A stretch of DNA of 64,000 nucleotides from Polaribacter haliotis. GTDB taxonomy: Bacteria; Bacteroidota; Bacteroidia; Flavobacteriales; Flavobacteriaceae. Shown here piece after piece: positions 17,218 to 25,817 of the stretch. The notes under the pieces were generated by a model that saw only the letters and a program-made list of their open reading frames with translations, ran no database searches and was not told where the DNA came from. The stretch covers positions 2,118,001 through 2,182,000 of the forward strand of contig NZ_CP061813.1 in NCBI RefSeq assembly GCF_014784055.1, read 5' to 3'. Position 1 is the first letter of the stretch. Every line of letters begins with the position of its first letter. Made by a program: the position numbers and the translations under genes.

Positions 17218-17952
17218 TTGAATATTTCAAAAAATCAGCTTAAACTAATAACAAGTTTATCACAAAAAAAGTATCGTCAAAAGCATAAATTATTTATTGC
17301 TGAAGGCGTAAAAGTCGTAAATGAACTTTTAAACTCTTCTTTTGAAGTAGCTACAATTTTTTGTACTGATGATTTTGATTGTACTATTTCTGAAGAAAAA
17401 ATTATTCCTATTTCTGAAACCGATTTAAAAAAAATAAGCAATTTAAAAACACCCAATAAAGTTATAGGGATTTTTAAAATTCCAGAAGAAAAACAATTAA
17501 AAAATAATGGTTTAATAATTGCTTTAGATGCGATAAACGATCCTGGAAATCTTGGAACTATTATTCGTTTATGTGATTGGTTTGGTGTAACACAATTAAT
17601 TTGCTCAAAAGATACTGTAGATTGTTATAATGCTAAAGTTGTGCAAGCTTCTATGGGTTCTTTAACAAGAATTTCTATCCACTATTTAGAGTTGAATACT
17701 TATCTATCTGAGACGAACTTACCAACATTTATTGCAGATATGAATGGTGAAAATGTATATAAAACCAATTTACCAAAAGAAGGTATTTTAATAATGGGAA
17801 ATGAAGCAAATGGAATTTCTGATGAAATAAAAAAACTCGTTTCTAATAAAATATCTATTCCACGTTTTGGAGAAAGACAAGAAACAGAAAGTTTAAATGT
17901 TGCAACTGCAACTGCTATTTTATTAAGTGAGTTTTCTCGGTTTAAGGTTTAA
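17218..17952 (+). CDS. TrmH-family RNA 2'-O-methyltransferase (SpoU type)
   Basis: A 244-residue SPOUT methyltransferase that would methylate a ribose 2'-OH in rRNA or tRNA using AdoMet. The N-terminal part has the L30e-like substrate-binding fold (F-I-A-E-G-V-K-V-V-N-E-L). The C-terminus shows the knot motifs D-P-G-N-L-G-T-I-I-R, I-M-G-N-E-A-N-G-I-S, and E-S-L-N-V-A-T-A-T-A-I. The start is TTG 17218: it gives the family opening S-K-N-Q-L-K-L-I and there is no ATG nearby. Its stop codon lies on a tandem heptamer array. RlmB- and TsnR-like activity cannot be told apart by eye. Confidence 0.88.
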   Translation: MNISKNQLKLITSLSQKKYRQKHKLFIAEGVKVVNELLNSSFEVATIFCTDDFDCTISEEKIIPISETDLKKISNLKTPNKVIGIFKIPEEKQLKNNGLIIALDAINDPGNLGTIIRLCDWFGVTQLICSKDTVDCYNAKVVQASMGSLTRISIHYLELNTYLSETNLPTFIADMNGENVYKTNLPKEGILIMGNEANGISDEIKKLVSNKISIPRFGERQETESLNVATATAILLSEFSRFKV

Positions 17953-17995
17953 GTTTTAAGTTTTAAGTTTTAAGTTTTAAGTTTTAAGTTTTAAG
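17944..17995. repeat. tandem AAGTTTT heptamer array
   Basis: Six perfect AAGTTTT units run from 17951 to 17992, with a degraded unit before and a partial one after. The trmH stop codon TAA (17950-17952) overlaps the first unit. Copy number is likely to vary by slippage. Confidence 0.95.
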
Positions 17996-18143
17996 GAAAT
18001 AACAAAAACGCCTTTTTGCAAGTAAAAATACCACATAGTTACATAGAAAACATAGCCAATGATTGCGATTATGTGTAGAAACTTTACAACTTGAAACCTT
18101 TGCGACTTCGAGTCTTTGCAATAAAAAACTTACTTAGGAAACT

Positions 18144-18851
18144 TTACTCAAAAGCAAAATTTAAGAAAATACCACGAGTTCCCATAAAATTTACTGGAGC
18201 TGTCCATCTACTATTTGGATCGTCATCGTATTTAATTTCGTTGTTAATGGCAAAAACACCACGAATTGATGGAGAAAATTTGAAGAAATACAAGTAAATA
18301 TCTACACCTAAACCAACTTCATACATAAAATTATGTGTTTGCATACGAAATTGTCCTGCTGAGTTATCATCTTGATTGTTCTCATTACTAGAAAAATTAT
18401 AGTCGTAAGAAATACCACCTAATAAATAAGGACGAATATTATTATACCTATCTGTACTAAATTTAAAAACCAAAGGAACATGCAAATAAGTAGAACCTAT
18501 TTCTCGAATACTATCTTGTGGTGTTGGAGAATTGTTTAAATGATTGAATAAAATTCTTTTGGAATTGCTAACCAAACCTGGTTCTAAACGTAAGTTCAAA
18601 TTTTTATGTAATCGTAAATCTGCAATTAAACCTACATTAAAACCTGTGGTTGGTTCTACAGTTATATTTGCATTTGCAATTGTACTTTCTCTTAAATTTA
18701 ATTTAAAATCGTTTTGATTTACACCCAAATAAAACCCATAATGTAAAGGTTTTTTGTCGAATGAAGGTAAATATTCTACACGTTCTTTCTGTGCAAAAAA
18801 CGAAATACTAACTAATAGAAAAAAACAAAAAAGTAGGCTTCTTTTACTCAT
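18144..18851 (-). CDS. porT: PorT/SprT family type IX secretion outer-membrane protein
   Basis: A 235-residue outer-membrane barrel with a signal peptide ending at F-F-A-Q. PorT (SprT in Flavobacterium) is needed for type IX secretion and for gliding or virulence export in Bacteroidota. Evidence is the size, the H-Y-G-F-Y-L-G-V-N strand after the signal, the Y-L-H-V-P-L-V-F-K-F block common to PorT-type barrels, and above all its place 2 bases downstream of menG, a linkage known in flavobacteria. The last strand is G-I-F-L-N-F-A-F-E. PorT is part of a wider OMP_b-brl fold group, so a paralogue is possible, but the context favours the secretion component. Confidence 0.82.
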   Translation of the reverse strand: MSKRSLLFCFFLLVSISFFAQKERVEYLPSFDKKPLHYGFYLGVNQNDFKLNLRESTIANANITVEPTTGFNVGLIADLRLHKNLNLRLEPGLVSNSKRILFNHLNNSPTPQDSIREIGSTYLHVPLVFKFSTDRYNNIRPYLLGGISYDYNFSSNENNQDDNSAGQFRMQTHNFMYEVGLGVDIYLYFFKFSPSIRGVFAINNEIKYDDDPNSRWTAPVNFMGTRGIFLNFAFE

Positions 18852-18853
18852 AA

Positions 18854-19585
18854 TTATTTACGTGCTGTGTAAATTGTTGCAACACCAAAGGTTACAGGAT
18901 TATCTTCTGTATGTGTAAACCCATTTTTTTTCAAAATATTGTTGAAAGCTTCTCCAAATGGAAAAGAATTCGCAGATTCCGATAAATAAGAATACGCAAC
19001 TTTGTCTTTAGAAAACAGTTTCCCAACAACTGGCAAAAATAAACTTGTATATAATTTATAACCTTGTTTAAAAGGAAATTTTGTAGGATTTGAAGTTTCC
19101 AAAATCACTAAAACTCCTGTTGGTTTTAAAACTCTTGCAATTTCCTTAATTCCTTTGGCTAAGTTCGCAAAATTACGAACACCAAAAGAAACAGTAATAG
19201 CATCGAAAGTATTGTCTTCGAAAGGCATATCTTCAGAATCGCCAACGATCATTTCTATTTTATCAGAAAGATTTGCTTTGGAAATTTTTTGTTTCCCTAC
19301 TTCTAACATTCCTGCAGAAATATCTAAACCAACAATTCTATCTGGTTTTAAAGCGGCCATCATTAAAGCTAAATCTCCTGTTCCTGTTGCAATATCTAAA
19401 ATTTGTTTTGGATTGTTTTTACCAACAATTTCCACAACTTTTTTTCGCCATTTTACATCTATTCCTAAAGAAATTACACGATTTAAACCATCGTAGTTTT
19501 CAGAAATATTATCGAACATTTGTGTTACCTGCTCCTTCTTACCTAACTTAGAATCTTTATATGGATTTATTTTTTCTGCTGACAT
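18854..19585 (-). CDS. menG: demethylmenaquinone methyltransferase (UbiE/MenG)
   Basis: A 243-residue class I AdoMet methyltransferase for the last step of menaquinone synthesis. The AdoMet loop [12 protein letters not shown] lies near residue 60, [10 protein letters not shown] near 85, and the ubiE signature V-S-F-G-V-R-N-F-A near 130. Bacteroidota respire with menaquinone, so MenG rather than UbiE is the likely role. It lies between nfu (6 bases upstream) and porT (2 bases downstream), so all three are probably one transcript. Confidence 0.95.
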   Translation of the reverse strand: MSAEKINPYKDSKLGKKEQVTQMFDNISENYDGLNRVISLGIDVKWRKKVVEIVGKNNPKQILDIATGTGDLALMMAALKPDRIVGLDISAGMLEVGKQKISKANLSDKIEMIVGDSEDMPFEDNTFDAITVSFGVRNFANLAKGIKEIARVLKPTGVLVILETSNPTKFPFKQGYKLYTSLFLPVVGKLFSKDKVAYSYLSESANSFPFGEAFNNILKKNGFTHTEDNPVTFGVATIYTARK

Positions 19586-19590
19586 TGTCT

Positions 19591-20496
19591 TTATCCGTTA
19601 ATTGCTACAACTTCATTAATTTGATTTGGCAACATTTCTTTTAATAAATTCTCGATTCCATTTTTTAAAGTTGCTGTAGAAGATGGGCAACCACTACAAG
19701 CGCCTTGTAAAACTACACTTACAACTTTATTTGCTTCATCATAAGAACGAAAAGCAATATTTCCTCCATCTCCAGCTACTGCAGGTTTTATATATTCGTC
19801 TAAAATATCTACAATTTGTGCAGAAATTCCTTCTAATTTTACTTCTGGAATTACTTCTTTTGTTCCCTCAGCAACAATTTCTTCTTTTGGCAATTCTTTA
19901 ATTATTGTTTTTCCGTCTGCTAAATATTCTCTAATAAAGGTTCTTACTTCGCCATAAACCTCATTCCACTCTACCATATCGTATTTGGTAATTGAAATAT
20001 AATTATCGGAAATAAAAACTTCTTTTACAAAAGGAAAATTAAAAATAGCCAAAGCCAAAGGAGACGATTCGCTTGCTTCGTCTATATTTTTAAACTCAAC
20101 ATCTGTTTGAGTTAATGCTTTATTGGTTCCAAATTTCATTACAGATGGATTTGGAGTTACCTCTGCATAAACCTCAATTGCTTCTTTTTTAGATGTTCTT
20201 TCTTCATTTACAACTGCATTTCCATCGTTTAAAAAATCTTCTATTTGTTCTTTTACTTCTTCTTGGACATCTATCCATTCTAAAATATCAAAACGTTGTA
20301 TTGCTATAAAATTAGCTGTAATAAATACCTTTTTTACAAATGGTAAATAGAATAATTGTTGTGCTAAAGGAGAGTTTTTAGCTTCATCTATATTGTTAAA
20401 TTCGTAACTACCTCCATTAATTAAAATACTGCTACTGTTGTATTTTATAATAGTATCGTTCGTTGTTTCTTGAATGGTAATTTTAATGTTTGACAT
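19591..20496 (-). CDS. NifU-like Fe-S scaffold/carrier with duplicated N-domain
   Basis: A 301-residue Fe-S cluster carrier. The C-terminal NifU domain (about 222-300) has G-G-N-I-A-F and the cluster-binding C-S-G-C in [11 protein letters not shown]. In front are two copies of the Nfu N-terminal domain, at about 5-88 and 108-195. Each reads through S-P-L-A then F-P-F-V-K or L-P-F-V-K and a Y-I-S-I or F-I-A-I strand. It delivers clusters to apo-proteins in the cytoplasm. It is the first gene of the nfu-menG-porT operon. The double N-domain is unusual compared with single-domain NfuA. Confidence 0.88.
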   Translation of the reverse strand: MSNIKITIQETTNDTIIKYNSSSILINGGSYEFNNIDEAKNSPLAQQLFYLPFVKKVFITANFIAIQRFDILEWIDVQEEVKEQIEDFLNDGNAVVNEERTSKKEAIEVYAEVTPNPSVMKFGTNKALTQTDVEFKNIDEASESSPLALAIFNFPFVKEVFISDNYISITKYDMVEWNEVYGEVRTFIREYLADGKTIIKELPKEEIVAEGTKEVIPEVKLEGISAQIVDILDEYIKPAVAGDGGNIAFRSYDEANKVVSVVLQGACSGCPSSTATLKNGIENLLKEMLPNQINEVVAING

Positions 20497-20565
20497 TGTC
20501 TAAAAATTGAATTGCAAAATTAAGGGAAAAAAGGGAAATAGCATTGTTTTTAAGGGTATAAAACT

Positions 20566-20619
20566 TTTCGACTCCACTTCTAATAACATTTGTATTTGTT
20601 ACTAAAAGTGGAGTCGAAA
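20566..20619 (-). terminator. long hairpin after the FadL-type gene
   Basis: Arms TTTCGACTCCACTT and AAGTGGAGTCGAAA (14 bp, perfect) enclose a further AATAACA/TGTTACT pairing. It lies 18 bases beyond the stop of the gene at 20638 and before the nfu start. The GAGTCGAA end resembles dispersed flavobacterial repeats. Confidence 0.7.
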
Positions 20620-20637
20620 TATATTTGTTTTTTAAAA

Positions 20638-22029
20638 CTACAAACTTATTGAAACTGTTGCTGTAAAAATTCTGTTATCTATATTTAAATCTGCAGTATT
20701 TATCTGTGTAGAAAACTGTGGATAAGCATCATAAAAAGATGTTCTGTTATTGTTACTAAAAGCAAAATCTAATTTAAAGTTTCCAAAATTGTAACCTGCT
20801 CCAAAAGAATAACCATTAATATCATCTGAATCTAAAGCAGCTTTATTCGGGTTTTCTTCAAATTTATAACCTCCTCTAACACTTAATTTATCAAAACGCC
20901 ATTCTGTACCCATATTAAAAGAGTTGGTATTTTTTAATTCATTCTGAAAAAACGTATTCTCTCCTGCAAAACCTCCATCTGATAATTCCATATTCGAATA
21001 ATTTCTACTGATATAATCGAAACTAAACAAACCACTTTTACCAAATACCACTGCTGCACTTGCTGTTAATTTACTTGGAGTTTTTAACCTATAAATTAAA
21101 CTTTGTATTGGAAAATTATTCCCTGCAGTATTATCGTAAATAGTATTTGGATTTTCGCTAACTGTAATTTCTGTATCTCCATCAAAACCATCGTTATCTA
21201 TAATATTGGTATCTTCTATAATTTCCGTAAACCAAGTTGGTGTTTGGTAAGATAAACCAAATCTAAAATTCTGGTTCGCTTTATAAATAAAACCTGCGTT
21301 TAAAGAAACCCCAGAACCTGTTGTAAAATTTTCTTGATAAAAATTAGCATCTAAAGTATTTCCATTTCCATCGCTATTAAATTCTAATAAATTAGATTGC
21401 TGACTAAAACTTAAATTGTAAAAATTAATTCCTGCGCCAACATATAATCTGTTTTGATATACAGATGAAAATGCCATATTAATTTCGTCCAACTCTCCTT
21501 TATAGTTATTTATAAAACGTTGTTCATCTGAAACATTATAATCTATTGTAGGATTATTATTATCTAATGGAAAATCTCTAAAAGTTGGAACCCCACTATT
21601 TCCTTCAATAATAAAATTATCATTAAAATCTTTTGTAAGTCTATAATTAAACCCAATTGCGAATTTGCTCCAGTCCGATTTGTAGGCACTATCAAAGACC
21701 AAAACTGCACCTGCCTGCGAAAAGTTAAAAAATTGATCTTGATTATTTACAGAATTCCCATAAAAAGTAGATTGTATTTCTGTATTTCTATTATTTAATG
21801 TTCCTGCAAATGAACTATTATTAAAAACAGCCAAACCTGCTGGGTTAATGTTTATTGATGAAATATCGCCACCCAATGCTCCGAAAGCACCTCCCATAGA
21901 AGTAAAACGCGCAGTTCCATTTGCATCATCTTGAGAGAAAAGCAACGCTAAATCTTGGTAACTCAAAGATTGAGCATAAGACGTTAAAGTTACTGCGAAC
22001 AAAGTCGCAAGTGTTATAATTTTTTTCAT
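20638..22029 (-). CDS. OmpP1/FadL/TodX family outer-membrane transporter
   Basis: A 463-residue barrel with the signal peptide ending T-S-Y-A-Q. The mature N-terminus carries the FadL hatch features: A-R-F-T-S-M-G-G-A-F-G-A-L-G-G-D and S-I-N-P-A-G-L-A (the N-P-A motif). FadL homologues move long-chain fatty acids or other hydrophobic compounds across the outer membrane; the ligand here is unknown. The last residues T-V-S-I-S-L fit a terminal strand. It starts 31 bases after the low-complexity lipoprotein gene and probably shares its transcript. Confidence 0.85.
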   Translation of the reverse strand: MKKIITLATLFAVTLTSYAQSLSYQDLALLFSQDDANGTARFTSMGGAFGALGGDISSININPAGLAVFNNSSFAGTLNNRNTEIQSTFYGNSVNNQDQFFNFSQAGAVLVFDSAYKSDWSKFAIGFNYRLTKDFNDNFIIEGNSGVPTFRDFPLDNNNPTIDYNVSDEQRFINNYKGELDEINMAFSSVYQNRLYVGAGINFYNLSFSQQSNLLEFNSDGNGNTLDANFYQENFTTGSGVSLNAGFIYKANQNFRFGLSYQTPTWFTEIIEDTNIIDNDGFDGDTEITVSENPNTIYDNTAGNNFPIQSLIYRLKTPSKLTASAAVVFGKSGLFSFDYISRNYSNMELSDGGFAGENTFFQNELKNTNSFNMGTEWRFDKLSVRGGYKFEENPNKAALDSDDINGYSFGAGYNFGNFKLDFAFSNNNRTSFYDAYPQFSTQINTADLNIDNRIFTATVSISL

Positions 22030-22060
22030 TTTAATTGGTATTATTTATTAAGCAATTTTT

Positions 22061-23278
22061 TTAATTTCCTCTTCTTCTAGATGAAGACGTACTTCTTGTT
22101 GTAGAACTTGAAGTAGATCTACTACTAGATGTTCCTGATGATCTTGAACTCGTAGTTCTTGCTGGTGGAGTATATGTTCTCCTTGTAGAACTTGTTGTTG
22201 TTCTTGTTATACTTCTTCTAGTAGGAGTAGTTGTAGATCTTCTAACACTAGAACTACTACTTCTTGTTGGAGTTGTAGTAGACCTCCTTGCTGTAGAACT
22301 ACTATTTCTTCTCGTAGAACTATTAACTCTACTTGCAGTTGAATTATTTCCACCACTTCTTCTAGAACTTGTACCTGAAGAACTTCTTGTACTAGTTGAA
22401 CTTCTTCTAGTTGAAGTACTACTTCTTCTTGTAGAAGTATTTGTAGAACTTCTTCTAGTTGTAGAAGTAGACCTTCTATTAGGTGTAATTGTACTAGAAC
22501 TTCTTCTTCTTGAAGTTGTTGTTGGTCTTGTTGTAGAAGATCTTCTACTAGATGTTATAGAAGAATTTGCGGAACTTCCTCTTCTATTATATGTATTATT
22601 ATAAGCAGTTCTTCTGCCATAAGTTGTATTTCTGTTATAACGATTATTCCTATTATAATAAAAATTGTTATATCTATAAGGTGTTACATATCCATACCCA
22701 AAATATGGGTTATAGTAACCTCCATTCCAACCCCAAGCAAGATTATTATGGTATGGGTGCCAATAAGGGTTGTAACCCCAATTATTCCAACCATTATTCC
22801 ATCTATTTCTAAACCTCCAGTTATTCCAACCCCAATAGTTATAACCATAATAATTATAGCCTATATTATTAAAGCCAACTCCATAAAAATCATTCCAATA
22901 AGGGTCGTTTATTAGATTTATATTTACAACAACATCGTTATTTGCATTGTTACCCCAAGAAGGATTTGTGTTGTAATTCAAATCATCTTCCACATAATTA
23001 TCATCTGGAGAATTATAGCTATCAACATCTGTAAAAACTTCAGAATCATCTAAACCTTCTAGTCTTTCTAATTCTTTTGTAAAATAATTATTGTTATAAT
23101 CGTTGTATTCTCTTTCGTTAGCAACAATAACTTTCTTTTCATTAACTGGTTTTTCGTCTCCATAAATACCATCATCAGAATAAACACTTTGATAAGTACC
23201 ACAGGAAACCAATACTATACTAGTTAGAAAAAATAAGATAACTCGATGTAAGCTATATTTATAGTGAAATAATTTCAT
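22061..23278 (-). CDS. lipoprotein with Asn/Trp/Tyr-rich middle and Ser/Arg/Thr-rich tail
   Basis: A 405-residue lipoprotein. The ATG at 23278 (M-K-L-F-H-Y-K) puts the lipobox V-L-V-S-C at residue 26. About 30-105 is acidic, about 110-220 is packed with N, W, Y and G (for example N-Y-Y-G-Y-N-Y-W-G-W-N-N-W), and about 225 to the end is almost only S, R and T with doublets such as R-R-S-S-T. The tail is strongly basic and certainly disordered; the middle may form sticky aromatic contacts. From memory, flavobacterial relatives next to fadL and proS are misnamed vitellogenin-like. No enzyme motif is present. A surface-binding or scaffold role is only a guess. Confidence 0.7.
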   Translation of the reverse strand: MKLFHYKYSLHRVILFFLTSIVLVSCGTYQSVYSDDGIYGDEKPVNEKKVIVANEREYNDYNNNYFTKELERLEGLDDSEVFTDVDSYNSPDDNYVEDDLNYNTNPSWGNNANNDVVVNINLINDPYWNDFYGVGFNNIGYNYYGYNYWGWNNWRFRNRWNNGWNNWGYNPYWHPYHNNLAWGWNGGYYNPYFGYGYVTPYRYNNFYYNRNNRYNRNTTYGRRTAYNNTYNRRGSSANSSITSSRRSSTTRPTTTSRRRSSSTITPNRRSTSTTRRSSTNTSTRRSSTSTRRSSTSTRSSSGTSSRRSGGNNSTASRVNSSTRRNSSSTARRSTTTPTRSSSSSVRRSTTTPTRRSITRTTTSSTRRTYTPPARTTSSRSSGTSSSRSTSSSTTRSTSSSRRRGN

Positions 23279-23346
23279 ATTGATATATTTTATGGTAAAC
23301 ATTAATTTTAAGAAAAATTTGTTAGGTAAAAAACTTTAAACTTACT

Positions 23347-23375
23347 TTGGTTCTAACCTTTTTATAGTAGCTTTG
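23347..23375 (+). promoter_or_regulatory. probable promoter of proS
   Basis: TTG at 23347-23349, an 18-base spacer, and TAGCTTTG at 23368-23375 fit the Bacteroidota consensus. The start codon is 80 bases downstream, leaving a 5' leader of about 75 bases. Confidence 0.6.
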
Positions 23376-23455
23376 TACCGTTTTTGTAAATACTTTGTAT
23401 TATTTAACAAAAATTTCACTTTAAAGATAACAATATTTGTGCCAAACTTCGAATT

Positions 23456-24934
23456 ATGAGTAAACATTTAACAAAACGAGCAGACGATTATTCTAAATGG
23501 TATAACGAACTAGTTGTAAAAGCAGATCTTGCAGAAAACTCTGCAGTTAGAGGTTGTATGGTTATAAAACCATATGGTTTTGCGATTTGGGAAAAAATGC
23601 AAGCAGAATTAGATAGAATGTTTAAAGAAACAGGCCATCAAAATGCTTATTTTCCTTTGTTTGTGCCAAAAAGTTTGTTTGAGGCTGAAGAAAAAAATGC
23701 AGAAGGTTTTGCAAAAGAATGTGCAGTTGTAACACATTATCGATTACAAAACGACCCAGATAATCCTGGCAAGTTACGTGTAGATCCAGAAGCTAAATTA
23801 GAAGAAGAATTAGTCGTTAGACCAACTTCCGAAGCAATTATTTGGAATACTTACAAAGGTTGGATTCAATCTTATAGAGATTTACCTTTATTAATAAATC
23901 AATGGGCAAATGTTGTTCGTTGGGAAATGCGTACACGTTTATTTTTACGTACAGCAGAATTTTTATGGCAAGAAGGACATACTGCACACGCAACAAAAAC
24001 AGAAGCCGTTTCAGAAGCAAGACAAATGCAAGATGTTTATGCAACTTTTGCGGAAAATTTTATGGCAATGCCAGTTATAAAAGGATACAAATCGGACAGT
24101 GAACGTTTTGCTGGTGCAGAAGATACTTTTACAATTGAAGCATTAATGCAAGATGGAAAAGCTTTACAAGCAGGAACAAGCCACTTTTTAGGACAAAATT
24201 TCGCCAAAGCTTTTGATGTAAAGTTTACTTCTAAAGAAGGAAAACAGGAACATGTTTGGGCAACATCTTGGGGAGTCTCTACACGATTAATTGGTGGTTT
24301 AATTATGACCCATTCAGATGACAGTGGTTTGGTATTACCTCCAAAATTAGCTCCAATACAAGTTGTAATTGTTCCAATATATAAAGGTGAAGAACAATTA
24401 GCTTCAATTTCGAAAAAAGTTGCTGAATTTGTAAAAGAATTTCGCAAAAAAGGGATTTCTGTTAAGTTTGATGATAGAGACACGTACAGGCCTGGAGCAA
24501 AATTTGCTGAATACGAATTAAAAGGAGTTCCAGTAAGAATTGCTTTTGGAGGAAGAGATTTAGAAAACAATACAGTAGAAGTTGCTAGAAGAGACACTTT
24601 TAAGAAAGAAACTGTTTCACAAGATACTATTGTAGATTTTGTAGTTAATTTATTAGAAGAAATTCAAGAAAATTTATTCAAAAAAGCTATCGATTATAGA
24701 GCTGAACATACTACTGAAGTAAATGACTTTAAAGAATTTAAAAAAGTTATTAAAAATAAAGGAGGTTTTGTTTCTGCACATTGGGATGGAACAGAAGAAA
24801 CAGAAGATAAAATTAAAGAATATACAAAAGCGACTATTCGTTGTATACCAAATGACGCAAAGGAAGAAGCAGGAGTTTGTGTTTTTAGTGGAAAACCATC
24901 CACTAAAAGAGTTCTTTTTGCAAAAGCATATTAA
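23456..24934 (+). CDS. proS: prolyl-tRNA synthetase
   Basis: A 492-residue class II synthetase that charges tRNA-Pro. Length and the opening [14 protein letters not shown] mark the shorter eukaryote/archaea-like type without the bacterial editing insert. Class II motif 2 is seen as [24 protein letters not shown], and motif 3 as [12 protein letters not shown]. The anticodon domain starts near residue 290 (Q-V-V-I-V-P-I-Y), and the extra C-terminal domain ends K-R-V-L-F-A-K-A-Y. It is divergent from the lipoprotein gene. Confidence 0.95.
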   Translation: MSKHLTKRADDYSKWYNELVVKADLAENSAVRGCMVIKPYGFAIWEKMQAELDRMFKETGHQNAYFPLFVPKSLFEAEEKNAEGFAKECAVVTHYRLQNDPDNPGKLRVDPEAKLEEELVVRPTSEAIIWNTYKGWIQSYRDLPLLINQWANVVRWEMRTRLFLRTAEFLWQEGHTAHATKTEAVSEARQMQDVYATFAENFMAMPVIKGYKSDSERFAGAEDTFTIEALMQDGKALQAGTSHFLGQNFAKAFDVKFTSKEGKQEHVWATSWGVSTRLIGGLIMTHSDDSGLVLPPKLAPIQVVIVPIYKGEEQLASISKKVAEFVKEFRKKGISVKFDDRDTYRPGAKFAEYELKGVPVRIAFGGRDLENNTVEVARRDTFKKETVSQDTIVDFVVNLLEEIQENLFKKAIDYRAEHTTEVNDFKEFKKVIKNKGGFVSAHWDGTEETEDKIKEYTKATIRCIPNDAKEEAGVCVFSGKPSTKRVLFAKAY

Positions 24935-25047
24935 TTATAACTAATCAAAAATCTCCTTACTACATTGAGGAAATGATGCTTTTATCTCAATTTAAAAAAA
25001 CGAATTCAAAAAAAAACTATAATTTTTTAAAATTTTTTGAAAAATTA

Positions 25048-25077
25048 TTGCAGAATTTAAAAAACGTTGTATATTTG
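25048..25077 (+). promoter_or_regulatory. promoter of tRNA-Glu and rpsT
   Basis: TTG at 25048-25050, exactly 19 bases, then TATATTTG at 25070-25077: a textbook Bacteroidota promoter. It lies 31 bases before the tRNA. Confidence 0.85.
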
Positions 25078-25108
25078 CATCCGCAATTGAGACATACTTA
25101 ATTGTTCT

Positions 25109-25180
25109 GGTCCGTTCGTCTAGGGGTTAGGACGCATGGTTTTCATCCATGTAACACGGGTTCGATTCCCGTACGGACTA
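25109..25180 (+). tRNA. tRNA-Glu (anticodon TTC)
   Basis: A 72-nt cloverleaf. The acceptor GGTCCGT pairs with ACGGACT (a G-U closing pair) and is followed by discriminator A. The anticodon arm CATGG/CCATG holds TTC at 25142-25144, and the T arm ACGGG-TTCGATT-CCCGT is perfect. CCA is not encoded. rpsT follows after 36 bases with no terminator between, so the two probably share a transcript. Confidence 0.96.
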
Positions 25181-25216
25181 CAAATGTTTTAATAAAAAAA
25201 CAAATAGAAAGAAATT

Positions 25217-25468
25217 ATGGCAAATCATAAGTCAGCATTAAAAAGAATTAGAAGTAACGAAGCTAAAAGGTTACGTAACAAATATCAGCACAAAACTACA
25301 CGTAATGCTGTTAGAGATTTACGTGCAACTGAAGACAAGAAAGAAGCAGAATCTAACTTAGGTAAAGTTATTTCTATGTTAGACAAGTTAGCTAAGAACA
25401 ACATTATTCACCAGAATAAAGCAGCAAATTTAAAATCTAAATTAACAAAGCACGTAGCTGCATTGTAA
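25217..25468 (+). CDS. rpsT: 30S ribosomal protein S20
   Basis: An 83-residue basic helical protein that binds 16S rRNA. M-A-N-H-K-S-A-L-K-R-I-R and the C-terminal A-A-N-L-K-S-K-L-T-K-H match S20. It follows tRNA-Glu and is closed by a strong terminator at 25491. Confidence 0.97.
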   Translation: MANHKSALKRIRSNEAKRLRNKYQHKTTRNAVRDLRATEDKKEAESNLGKVISMLDKLAKNNIIHQNKAANLKSKLTKHVAAL

Positions 25469-25490
25469 GATTTTTAAATGCATAATATTT

Positions 25491-25522
25491 AAAAGCTCTG
25501 AATTTTATTCAGAGCTTTTTTC
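25491..25522 (+). terminator. terminator after rpsT
   Basis: AAAGCTCTGAA and TTCAGAGCTTT arms around a short T-rich loop, followed by a T run; 23 bases after the stop. Confidence 0.9.
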
Positions 25523-25817
25523 GTTGTAAAAAATATTTTATTTCTTTCAAAACAATCTATTAAACACCAATCCAAAACCTACAGATTCATCTTATTCTAT
25601 TTTTTTTAAAATAATTTCCAAAATCATCTGTAAGTGTAAAATAATCTATTATTGAACACTACTCATATAAACGAAGATTGTAAATCCAATTTTGGGGATA
25701 AAAAAGTGGTATTATAATTGGTACTATTGACTCTTTGTTAAATATTCCACCTTCTATTTCTATAATAAATTCACACGTAATATTACAAAAGGAAAAGAAA
25801 AAATAACTTTAAAAAAT
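25523..25817. other. 295-base gap with no gene
   Basis: Between the rpsT terminator and the end of rodA I see no supported gene. The minus strand has an open stretch of about 40 codons (25675-25800) reading P-L-F-Y-P-Q-N-W-I-Y-N-L-R-L-Y-E to a stop, without a start codon or family match, and near 25560 a short G-F-G-L-V-F-N piece. These could be worn remnants of an exported protein or chance. Confidence 0.5.

Noticed and set aside
18000..18143. ACATAGTTACATAGAAAACATAG-like and CTTTGCGACTTCGAGTCTTTG-like strings
   Set aside because: They look like degraded intergenic repeats with too few copies here to define a unit; not CRISPR, as spacing and repeat identity are irregular.
22567..22812. Tyr/Asn-rich plus-strand frame inside the lipoprotein gene
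   Set aside because: It is the complement of the Asn/Trp/Tyr-rich section; open only because of biased composition.
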